Shown one piece after another: positions 1 to 5,619 of a stretch of 9,571 nt of DNA. Location: assembly GCA_041158765.1 (NCBI GenBank), contig JBEBAU010000029.1, positions 1 through 9,571 of the forward strand, read 5' to 3'. The notes under the pieces were generated by a model, which was given only the letters and a program-made list of their open reading frames with translations, searched no databases and was not told where the DNA came from. Within the stretch, counting starts at the first letter, position 1. The number at the start of each line of letters is the position of its first letter. The position numbers and the translations under genes were made by a program. This stretch comes from JAQBRD01 sp041158765 (lineage in GTDB: Bacteria; Patescibacteriota; Minisyncoccia; Phycocordibacterales; PALSA-1337).

Positions 1-2
1 TT

Positions 3-71
3 ATGGGTTCAGGTATCGTGCTCGGTGCAGTTTCAAGTTATCTTGCAGTGCGACGATATCTCAATGTGTAA
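3..71 (+). CDS. ftsX: FtsX-like permease, C-terminal end (partial)
   Basis: Only the last 22 codons and a TAA stop (69-71) are visible; the gene enters from the left edge. The readable residues end in a small-residue/aliphatic stretch (GSGIVLGAVSSYLAV) followed by RRYLNV. This matches the end of the last transmembrane helix and the short basic tail typical of the cell-division ABC permease FtsX, which with FtsE regulates peptidoglycan hydrolases at the septum. The piece is too short to exclude another FtsX-fold ABC permease, so the name is inferred from the tail pattern alone. The next gene starts 16 bases downstream on the same strand, so the two are probably co-transcribed. Confidence 0.55.
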   Translation: MGSGIVLGAVSSYLAVRRYLNV

Positions 72-87
72 TAAATCGTGATTAGAT

Positions 88-432
88 ATGAAGGGTCAAA
101 ATAGTGGGGTGACTAAAAATAAAGTATATTTTCGGAGCGCTTCAGCGAGACAAAATAGTGCAATAGCAAAAATTCGGACAGCTGGATTCTCTGGTCGTGT
201 ATATGCAGTTGTCCGAAAAATACAATCTGGTACTACTATGACATATCGTGAGGTGGCGCAACGCGCAGGAAGCCCAAAAGCGTTTCGTGCAGTTGGGAAT
301 ATTCTGAACAAAAACTTCGATCCGAATATTCCGTGTCATCGAGTTATCAGATCTGACGGTGTGATAGGAGGATACAATCGTGGTTCATCAAAAAAAATAC
401 GCCGTTTGCGAAAAGAGGGTGCATTGCGTTGA
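88..432 (+). CDS. O6-alkylguanine-DNA alkyltransferase-like protein (MGMT/Ogt, single domain)
   Basis: The 114-residue protein is essentially only the DNA-binding/active-site domain of MGMT (Ogt/AGT) proteins. These repair O6-alkylguanine by irreversible transfer of the alkyl group to a cysteine. The acceptor motif PCHRV is at residues 82-86 with C83 present. This separates it from alkyltransferase-like ATL proteins, which have Trp there. Other family residues align with human MGMT: Y53 in TYREVA, the arginine finger R67 in RAVG, N76, and E110 near the end. The usual N-terminal ribonuclease-like domain is absent; the first 35 residues are basic and unrecognised. ATG 88 has no clear ribosome-binding site, and GTG 109 is a possible alternative start. 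The gene follows ftsX by 16 bases and precedes a nuclease gene by 30 bases. The family call is firm; full repair activity without the N-terminal domain is inferred. Confidence 0.88.
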   Translation: MKGQNSGVTKNKVYFRSASARQNSAIAKIRTAGFSGRVYAVVRKIQSGTTMTYREVAQRAGSPKAFRAVGNILNKNFDPNIPCHRVIRSDGVIGGYNRGSSKKIRRLRKEGALR

Positions 433-456
433 GAATTAAGCGGTGTAAACTATCAT
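429..456 (+). promoter_or_regulatory. Predicted sigma70-type promoter for the PD-(D/E)XK nuclease gene
   Basis: TTGAGA (429-434) and TATCAT (451-456) each match the consensus at 5 of 6 positions and are separated by 16 bases. Transcription would begin about 7 bases past the -10 box, at 463, which is the ATG of the next gene. The mRNA would therefore be leaderless or nearly so, in line with the absence of a Shine-Dalgarno sequence. The -35 overlaps the stop codon of the alkyltransferase gene. Confidence 0.45.
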
Positions 457-462
457 GTATAT

Positions 463-1362
463 ATGAAACCTGTTCGAGACAAATATAGTGCTGTGTGGGT
501 ATCTCACTCATCAATGGGGGATTTTTTGAAGTGTCCGCGCGCGTACTATCTCCATAATGTGTATAAGGATCCGAAGACTCGACGCAAAATTAATATCACT
601 ACACCAGCGCTCGCTCTCGGTGTTGCGGTGCATGAGGTAGTGGAAGGTCTTGCGGATTTTCCTGCAGAGAAACGAGCTAGCATGGCAACCGAAACAGCAC
701 TTATTGAGCGCCTTGGTATTGCTTGGAAAAAGGTATCTGGTAAAAAGGGTGGTTTCAGAACTCCAGAACAAGAAGCAGAAATGCGTACTCGAGCTGAAGC
801 GATGCTTCGTCGTGTTGCTGGACATGCAGAACCGCTGCTACTTAAGACAGTGAAACTTCCAAATGGCAACAGTGATATGCCACCAAATTTCTATATTAAT
901 GATGAAGACAATATTATTCTCTGTGGAAAGGTTGACTGGCTTATATATCGTCCTGAGGATAATACGTTGCATATTCTTGATTTCAAAACAGGAAAGAATG
1001 AAGAAAGTGGGGAGTCGTTGCAGCTTCCGATTTATCAGTTATTGCTTGCGAATTTGCAGAAGCGCAAGGTGAATGGTGCAAGCTATTGGTATATTGATCG
1101 TGATGATACACCAATTGAGGTTGATTTGCCGTCAGTAGAGGAGTCGTATAAGCGGGTTATTGTGGTTGCTCGACAGGTTGCTGCTGCGCGGGCAAAAGCC
1201 GCACTTGAAGGCCCTGATGCGGCATTCATTTGCCCGCGCGTTCTTGATGGTAGTGGAAGTGATTGCTTCGCATGTCGGCCTTTTGAGCGAATCTTGCGCG
1301 GGGAAGCAGAATATATTGGTGTTGGTGAATACAATCAGGATTTGTTCATGTTGCCGGAATAG
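463..1362 (+). CDS. PD-(D/E)XK nuclease, RecB/AddB/Cas4-like
   Basis: This 299-residue protein carries the RecB-family nuclease motifs in order: SxSxxxxFxxCPRAYY (about 14-29), a motif I histidine H57 in GVAVHEVVEG, D158 in GKVDWL, D173-F-K175 in ILDFKTG, and Q187/Y191 in LQLPIYQ. These residues bind metal and cleave DNA in this superfamily. C24 together with C257, C268 and C271 gives the one-N-terminal/three-C-terminal cysteine layout seen in AddB and Cas4 proteins with a 4Fe-4S cluster. The C-terminal spacing here (C-x10-C-x2-C) is not the common AddB order, so a cluster is plausible but not certain. The length suits a stand-alone nuclease with no helicase part. The adjacent alkyltransferase suggests a DNA-repair setting. 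Its 3' end overlaps the convergent isoprenoid gene by 28 bases. The family is certain; the exact substrate is unknown. Confidence 0.88.
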   Translation: MKPVRDKYSAVWVSHSSMGDFLKCPRAYYLHNVYKDPKTRRKINITTPALALGVAVHEVVEGLADFPAEKRASMATETALIERLGIAWKKVSGKKGGFRTPEQEAEMRTRAEAMLRRVAGHAEPLLLKTVKLPNGNSDMPPNFYINDEDNIILCGKVDWLIYRPEDNTLHILDFKTGKNEESGESLQLPIYQLLLANLQKRKVNGASYWYIDRDDTPIEVDLPSVEESYKRVIVVARQVAAARAKAALEGPDAAFICPRVLDGSGSDCFACRPFERILRGEAEYIGVGEYNQDLFMLPE

Positions 1363-3200
1363 GCTGTGCTAAATTGTTCAGCTTGGTCTACTTCTTGAAG
1401 CATTGTTTGTGCGATTCTTGTGTAGCGAGAGATATGGGTTTTTAGGTACTCAAGGTGAATGGTCGAGTCTATTCTTTCACACCTTGCTGCAAGTTCTAAG
1501 GATTTCATGCTTTGTTTGAGGATATTGGTAGCAATATTCTTTGCACACTTTTTCCAAAAAATACTTTCGAGATGGTGTATGTCTTCGGTAATCTCACCAT
1601 GAGTTGTGTGTCGATTCGCATGGTGACGCAGTATTTCAGTTACAGGTGTGGATCGTTTCAGGGCGAGGTCTTCTTTCCAATCATGGGCATCATCAGAGAG
1701 TTGTCGTGCAGCAATGTATTTTTTCAAGCATTGTGTGAATGTTTCCGCATACATTTTAGATGTCTTTGCGAGATTTGTTCTTGCATCAATTGCCAAAAGT
1801 GCGGGTAGTGCATGACCAAATGACTTTTGTACAATAGAGGTTTGGATGCCGCACAATTCCAAATAATGAGCGGCATCCATTTCATCTAGAGATTTCCGCC
1901 ATGTATTAGATTGGAAGTATGTATTTTCACAAATGTGTCGGTGCAACAGTCTCGACAATGGTAGAAGTTTCACATTCTTTACATAGTCTGCTTCCGGACT
2001 GTCCATAATTTCATCATCAATTGTATATGCAATCCAAGCGAGCGCACTCATTGCGCCAATATCAATTGACGAGCGACTTTTTGTGAGAGAGTAGGGAAGA
2101 AGGATGATTTCATGCCAATGACGCGAATTCCTTAGTCGCAGCAGGTGCTTCTCAAATTCATCTTGAAGTACTCTGGGAATCTTGTGTTTTTCTTGCTCGA
2201 GTCTACGCAGGATTCTATTTTCAATAATTTTTTGCTCCAGGCTTTTTTGTCTAGCAATTTGAGTATCACCTCCTGTATTCAACTGTCCGAATTTTTGATT
2301 TGAGCATATTTCATCTCTCGGGGCGGCACGAATAAGTTCCAATAATTCAATTAATATTGAAATTTCAAATATATATGATGTTGCATATTCAGTTACATTT
2401 TCATGGATTTTTTCCACATATAGCGGCGTCAAATCTCGATTTTTATTGGAAATCTCTTCAATATCAATACGATCAATAATATCAGCCACGCTACCAAGCG
2501 ACTCACCGAGACGAATAAGCGAAATAGCTGCGAGTATATAATGTGAGATCGGAGAATCAATTTGTATGCATTCTCTTATCTGGTTTATGAGCTGTTGCTT
2601 CTTGTCCCCGTAATATCCTCGCGTAATGAAATATAAAGACAGGATTTTGTTGTGATAGTAGAGTGAATTGAGCCTGCGTTCGTCAATATGTTGATCGATA
2701 TAGGTAGTGAGCTCAGGGAGCGATATGTGCAGTTTTGAGAGCATGTACTGGATATTCGCATTAACACCGATATCAATATCATTGTGTTCGCGGTCTTTCA
2801 TTATCCATGTGAAATACGGGCCACCAAACGTAACTTCTTGCCTAATAAGTGTCTTGGTAATTGAGGCGAGCATTTCGGGGAATTCTGTTTCAGAGATTTT
2901 TTGCCAGTCTATAAATGCCGCTATGGCACAACAAGTGTCATCAAGGTCATCAGGGTATTTTGATTGTTCCGCTGTGTAACTCCATGTCCAGTGGGCACTT
3001 TTCGTCTTTATGATTTGTTGAAATAGCATATCTGCGATGTTTTGAGCCGAGGGGCGATTTTTTGAGAGGGTTAAGGCCTGAAGGGTAAGTGTCAGCGGGA
3101 AAATTACTCCAGTTTTGTTACTAGTTTCATCTCTTTTTACTTCTTCGGTGAGCAACACCAAAAGCTGCTCGATTGTTGTATCGATATTTGTACAATTCAT
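1335..3200 (-). CDS. Two-domain isoprenoid enzyme: class II cyclase-like N-half plus class I prenyl synthase-like C-half
   Basis: The 621-residue, apparently soluble, mostly helical protein has two parts. The N-terminal half (about 1-300) resembles the alpha-barrel fold of prenyltransferase/squalene-oxidase repeat and class II terpene cyclases. It has W71/W73, then YPDDLDDT (82-89) containing D85-L-D87-D88, which fits the catalytic DxDD acid motif; GGPYFTW (126-132); and GVNANIQYML (145-154). The C-terminal half (about 320-600) resembles class I isoprenoid synthases. IDDEIMD (394-400) aligns with the first Asp-rich motif of trans-prenyl synthases (IHDDIMD), with Glu for the second Asp. QLSDDAHDWKEDL (500-512) matches the second Asp-rich motif. 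These Asp clusters bind Mg-diphosphate. Both catalytic motif sets look intact. The gene starts 21 bases after the histidine kinase gene on the same strand, so co-transcription is likely. No good SD precedes ATG 3200. Substrate and product are unknown. The N-half could be a structural relic, and the C-half could be a chain-elongating or a head-to-head synthase. Confidence 0.72.
   Translation of the reverse strand: MNCTNIDTTIEQLLVLLTEEVKRDETSNKTGVIFPLTLTLQALTLSKNRPSAQNIADMLFQQIIKTKSAHWTWSYTAEQSKYPDDLDDTCCAIAAFIDWQKISETEFPEMLASITKTLIRQEVTFGGPYFTWIMKDREHNDIDIGVNANIQYMLSKLHISLPELTTYIDQHIDERRLNSLYYHNKILSLYFITRGYYGDKKQQLINQIRECIQIDSPISHYILAAISLIRLGESLGSVADIIDRIDIEEISNKNRDLTPLYVEKIHENVTEYATSYIFEISILIELLELIRAAPRDEICSNQKFGQLNTGGDTQIARQKSLEQKIIENRILRRLEQEKHKIPRVLQDEFEKHLLRLRNSRHWHEIILLPYSLTKSRSSIDIGAMSALAWIAYTIDDEIMDSPEADYVKNVKLLPLSRLLHRHICENTYFQSNTWRKSLDEMDAAHYLELCGIQTSIVQKSFGHALPALLAIDARTNLAKTSKMYAETFTQCLKKYIAARQLSDDAHDWKEDLALKRSTPVTEILRHHANRHTTHGEITEDIHHLESIFWKKCAKNIATNILKQSMKSLELAARCERIDSTIHLEYLKTHISRYTRIAQTMLQEVDQAEQFSTAYSGNMNKS
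2265..2274 (-). promoter_or_regulatory. Perfect internal Shine-Dalgarno-like sequence at the domain junction
   Basis: On the minus strand the bases read AGGAGGTGAT, the full complement of the usual 16S rRNA 3' end, inside the isoprenoid gene at codons 309-312. It sits in the predicted linker between the DxDD half and the Asp-rich class I half. The first in-frame near-start codon is ATT (codon 315), 10 bases past AGGAGG. No ATG follows at a good distance. It may be an internal initiation site or a ribosome pause site, or it may be chance. Confidence 0.35.
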
Positions 3201-3221
3201 ATTATTTTGTGTGAGGCTAGG

Positions 3222-4634
3222 TTAGTTCGGGAGAGTGATAGACATTTTTGTTCCAATATTCGGCTTACTTTCGACAGATATCGTGCCGCCAAGTTCTGTG
3301 ACGAGTGTTTTCACTGTTGCGAGCCCGATACCGCTACCATGTTCAGCAGACTTTGTGGTGAAGAAGGGTTCGAATATACGTTGTATGTTTTCTGCTTGTA
3401 TTCCAGAGCCTCTATCTGTAATTTCAATTACTGCATTATTCATCTTTTTGATGATAGAGATTGTGATGACTTTGTTTGTGTTTTGAATAATACCGCTGTA
3501 CGCATCAATTGAATTTGATATAAGATTGAGAAGTATGCGCTCGATACTCAATGGGTCATGATTAATTTCTTCAGCTTGTACAACCTCAATTGCAACACCA
3601 GCATTACGGAGTTTGTACCCAAGGATTTTTTCTAGGCGAGCAAGTGTCTCCGCTGTATTGCATGGACCTGATACTTGCTCATGCTTCATTATTTTCCTTA
3701 CTGATTCCATAAATGAGCCCATTTTGCGTGAGGCCTCTATGGTTTTGTTGATAGACTGCTTGAGTTCGGCAAGCTCCTTCTGTCCAACTTGTTGTTCAAG
3801 GGTGTTCACGCCAAGTCCAATCGAGGTAAGTGGAGTCATGAGATCATGGAATAATCCTTGTGCCAACTTTCCGAATTCAGCTGATCTCGATAGATACTGC
3901 ATCTGTTCAAGCTGGAGCTGTCTTAATGATTCAGTACGAAGCGCAACCGTTATCTCAAGGTTATCACGTTCTTTTTTCAATTCCTTCTCGGATTTTTGAG
4001 CGCGATGCAATGAACGCTCTATCTCCTTGTTTGAAAGCCATGACAGCATAGTAATAAAGAGAAATATGCTTGCATACGTGATGATATCTGTTGTGCTAAT
4101 GGGAAGATATTTCCATGGTTGTGGACCGAGAATTTGATATTCATGAATACCAAGAAGTGACAAGATACATATCATTATGATCGATATGATCATGCCGCAG
4201 CGAGTACCAATAAGAATACTCGAAGCAACTATCACAAGAGTGGTTGTAAGAAGTGTAGCTGGAAGACTCGCACCCCATCGGTATCCACAATATATTGTCC
4301 CAAGCATATAGAGACCAATCAGGACGTACGATGCGATACGGGAATAGCCCTTTTTCGAAAGTATAAATAAGCTTGAAAAAAGAACAAGAATACCAGTGAA
4401 GGGAATAAGAGATACTCCATCGTACGGTATCTCGAATGTTGCGAGATTATATATGATTGTCCCATCAAGAATCGCGAGAAATACAATCGAGGTCAATAGG
4501 ATGACATTAAGTATAAGTTCTTGTCTACGAGCATCTTCGTCTTTTGATATTGGTTGTAGAAGCACCGCAATACGCTTTTGGATAAAGCGTATTGCGGTGC
4601 GACCAGAGCTAATTGTGGTAGCTAGCCATTCCAT
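3222..4634 (-). CDS. Membrane sensor histidine kinase with six-helix N-terminal domain
   Basis: The 470-residue protein starts with about 40 charged cytoplasmic residues. About six hydrophobic segments follow (roughly 42-64, 73-93, 99-117, 124-142, 147-163, 183-200) with only short loops, so sensing is probably within or near the membrane. A coiled-coil-like stretch (202-250) leads to the H-box LFHDLMTPLTS with phospho-acceptor H263. The ATPase domain has the N-box LLNLISNSIDA (N370, N374), the G1 box DRGSGI (407-412), FEPFFTTK (421-428) and the G2 box GSGIGLA (433-439). It would autophosphorylate H263 and pass phosphate to the response regulator encoded upstream. An in-frame TAA shortly upstream rules out a much longer start. 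ATG 4634 overlaps the end of a 34-codon small ORF by 13 bases, suggesting translational coupling. Codons 14-24 lie in a perfect 17-bp inverted repeat. The signal sensed is unknown. Confidence 0.93.
   Translation of the reverse strand: MEWLATTISSGRTAIRFIQKRIAVLLQPISKDEDARRQELILNVILLTSIVFLAILDGTIIYNLATFEIPYDGVSLIPFTGILVLFSSLFILSKKGYSRIASYVLIGLYMLGTIYCGYRWGASLPATLLTTTLVIVASSILIGTRCGMIISIIMICILSLLGIHEYQILGPQPWKYLPISTTDIITYASIFLFITMLSWLSNKEIERSLHRAQKSEKELKKERDNLEITVALRTESLRQLQLEQMQYLSRSAEFGKLAQGLFHDLMTPLTSIGLGVNTLEQQVGQKELAELKQSINKTIEASRKMGSFMESVRKIMKHEQVSGPCNTAETLARLEKILGYKLRNAGVAIEVVQAEEINHDPLSIERILLNLISNSIDAYSGIIQNTNKVITISIIKKMNNAVIEITDRGSGIQAENIQRIFEPFFTTKSAEHGSGIGLATVKTLVTELGGTISVESKPNIGTKMSITLPN
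4562..4600. repeat. Perfect 17-bp inverted repeat, 5-base loop, inside the kinase gene
   Basis: GCACCGCAATACGCTTT (4562-4578) is followed, after TGGAT, by its exact reverse complement (4584-4600). In the kinase mRNA the hairpin starts about 34 bases past the ATG and encodes residues AIRFIQKRIAV (14-24). No T-tract follows it on either strand, so it is not an ordinary intrinsic terminator. A translation-control hairpin, a protein-binding site or a mobile-element footprint are all possible. Confidence 0.9.
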
Positions 4635-4726
4635 GGGGCAAACTGTGCATTAGGCTCGAATGAGGCATTGTCGATATTCTCTCGACTTTCTGCATTACGC
4701 AAGAGGTTTTGCATGAGTATATTCAT
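4622..4726 (-). CDS. Possible 34-codon small ORF upstream of and overlapping the kinase gene
   Basis: The ORF runs ATG 4726 to TAG 4622-4624 and encodes a peptide beginning MNILMQNLLRNAESRENID and ending FAPWNG. It is unlike any family I recognise and has no signal peptide or membrane segment. Its stop lies 13 bases inside the kinase gene, giving a -/+ frame overlap typical of translational coupling. A perfect TATAAT box ends 11 bases upstream of its ATG, so its mRNA would have only about 5 leader bases. It may be a leader peptide that controls kinase translation, or a chance reading frame in the kinase leader. Confidence 0.3.
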   Translation of the reverse strand: MNILMQNLLRNAESRENIDNASFEPNAQFAPWNG

Positions 4727-4737
4727 GTTGTATGTGT

Positions 4738-4743
4738 ATTATA
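4738..4743 (-). promoter_or_regulatory. Predicted -10 box for the small ORF / histidine kinase genes
   Basis: The minus strand reads TATAAT exactly. No good -35 hexamer lies 16-18 bases upstream; that space is instead occupied by the dyad at 4753-4772, as expected for a promoter that needs an activator or is covered by a repressor. This would allow the kinase and isoprenoid genes to be transcribed separately from the response regulator. Confidence 0.4.
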
Positions 4744-4752
4744 CGATAATTG

Positions 4753-4799
4753 ATTGTACCGACCTATACAATCCATATCATCATACTGATTCATGATGA
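4753..4799. promoter_or_regulatory. Two tandem dyads (candidate operators) between response regulator and kinase genes
   Basis: The first dyad is ATTGTA (4753-4758), 8 bases, TACAAT (4767-4772). The second is TCATCAT (4778-4784), 8 bases, ATGATGA (4793-4799). Both have the same 8-base spacer, and they lie side by side just upstream of the TATAAT at 4743-4738, the first covering the -35 position. Neither is followed by a T-run that would make it a terminator. Regulator-binding sites are the simplest reading; the binding protein is unknown. Confidence 0.3.
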
Positions 4800-4834
4800 A
4801 ATTCCTTTCAAAAAAGTATGAAATCCAAATAAAA

Positions 4835-5509
4835 TTATGATTGCATATCAATAATGTAGCCACGTCCAGGTATATTCCTAATGATGTCATTACGACCACC
4901 CATATTCACCTTTTTTCGAAGATTAAGAATATGCGCTTCAATGGTATTTGAAAAAGGATCACTATCAGCATTCCATACGTGTTCCATAATCATTCCACGA
5001 GAGAGGATAGAGCCCTGATTTTTCATCAAATACTCAAGAAGGCTGTATTCTTTGCGGGTGAGATATATCGGTACACCACCGCGAGTTGCACTCTGGCGTT
5101 CGGTGTCTATGATGAGATCCATTGCAATAAGTCGTGATGTTTGGATCTTCTTCGGTCTACGGGCGAGTGCTTTTATTCGAGCATTGAGTTCTTCGAATGA
5201 AAATGGTTTTGTTATGTAATCATCAGCGCCTTTTTCGAGAGCGTCAATCTTAGTAATAGTATCTGTTGTGGCTGAAAGGAAAAGAACAGCGGTTTCTTTG
5301 CCGGCAGCACGAATTTCCTCACAGACTTTTATGCCGTTTTTCTTGGGTAGAGAATAATCAAGGATAATTACATCATATGCATTCACTCGTGCAATATAGG
5401 ACCCCTCTGCTCCATCACGAGCAATATCGACTGTGTGCGCATTCGATTCCAGGCTCATTTTCATGAAGTCTGAAATATCAGCATCATCCTCGACGATAAG
5501 TATTTTCAT
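4835..5509 (-). CDS. OmpR/PhoB-family response regulator
   Basis: The 224-residue protein has an N-terminal receiver domain (1-110) with acidic pocket D8/D9, phospho-acceptor D51 in IILDYSLP, S79 and K101 in KPF. A C-terminal winged-helix DNA-binding domain (about 125-222) contains LTRKEYSLLEYLMKN, the recognition-helix region NTIEAHILNLRKKV, and the terminal RGYII hairpin. On phosphorylation by the downstream-encoded kinase it would bind DNA repeats and change transcription. ATG 5509 is preceded by AGAGGG only 2 bases away and by a -10-like TATACT, so initiation may be near-leaderless. A 200-base gap separates it from the kinase gene. It is divergent from the DedA-PAP2 gene with a 110-base shared upstream region, so that gene is a natural regulatory target, as is its own operon. 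Confidence 0.95.
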   Translation of the reverse strand: MKILIVEDDADISDFMKMSLESNAHTVDIARDGAEGSYIARVNAYDVIILDYSLPKKNGIKVCEEIRAAGKETAVLFLSATTDTITKIDALEKGADDYITKPFSFEELNARIKALARRPKKIQTSRLIAMDLIIDTERQSATRGGVPIYLTRKEYSLLEYLMKNQGSILSRGMIMEHVWNADSDPFSNTIEAHILNLRKKVNMGGRNDIIRNIPGRGYIIDMQS

Positions 5510-5518
5510 AACCCTCTA

Positions 5519-5524
5519 AGTATA
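5519..5524 (-). promoter_or_regulatory. Possible -10 box for the response regulator gene
   Basis: The minus strand reads TATACT 9 bases before the ATG, inside the palindrome AAGTATACTT (5518-5527). No convincing -35 is present. If used, it would give a leader of only 2-3 bases. The call rests on this one hexamer. Confidence 0.25.
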
Positions 5525-5527
5525 CTT

Positions 5528-5549
5528 GTCGAAAGTGACGTTCGTCGAC
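5528..5549. promoter_or_regulatory. Dyad in the divergent intergenic region
   Basis: GTCGA (5528-5532) and TCGAC (5545-5549) form an inverted repeat with a 12-base spacer. A nested CGAA/TTCG pair lies at 5530-5533 and 5541-5544. It lies upstream of both the response regulator (-) and DedA-PAP2 (+) genes, where an operator for the regulator would be expected. This is a pattern-only call. Confidence 0.22.
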
Positions 5550-5601
5550 TTTTTCCGTGGAAAACTTTCACAAAAAATTCATAAAGATTTTATCTCCAAT
5601 A

Positions 5602-5610
5602 TGCTATACT
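5602..5610 (+). promoter_or_regulatory. Extended -10 promoter for the DedA-PAP2 gene
   Basis: TGC-TATACT (5602-5610) is an extended -10 element, which tolerates the lack of a recognisable -35. Transcription would start about 5617, only about 3 bases before the GTG at 5620, so the message is probably leaderless. No Shine-Dalgarno sequence is present. Confidence 0.45.
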
Positions 5611-5619
5611 GTTTGAACT

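Noticed and set aside
88..432. ATL (alkyltransferase-like, non-catalytic) protein
   Set aside because: ATL proteins lack the acceptor cysteine; here PCHRV keeps C83.
463..1362. Cas4 assignment for the PD-(D/E)XK gene
   Set aside because: Motifs fit the wider RecB/AddB group, but there is no CRISPR array or other cas gene in the window and the cysteine spacing is not the usual Cas4 form.
1335..1362. 28-base overlap of two convergent genes as a sign of a wrong frame or sequencing error
   Set aside because: Both C-terminal ends are unstructured tails beyond the conserved domains; short convergent overlaps are common in compact genomes.
3207..3512. 101-codon plus-strand frame opposite the kinase ATPase domain
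   Set aside because: The opposite strand encodes intact G1/G2 boxes of a histidine kinase, so this is an antisense shadow.
4562..4600. Intrinsic terminator within the kinase gene
   Set aside because: The stem is strong but no T-run follows it on either strand.
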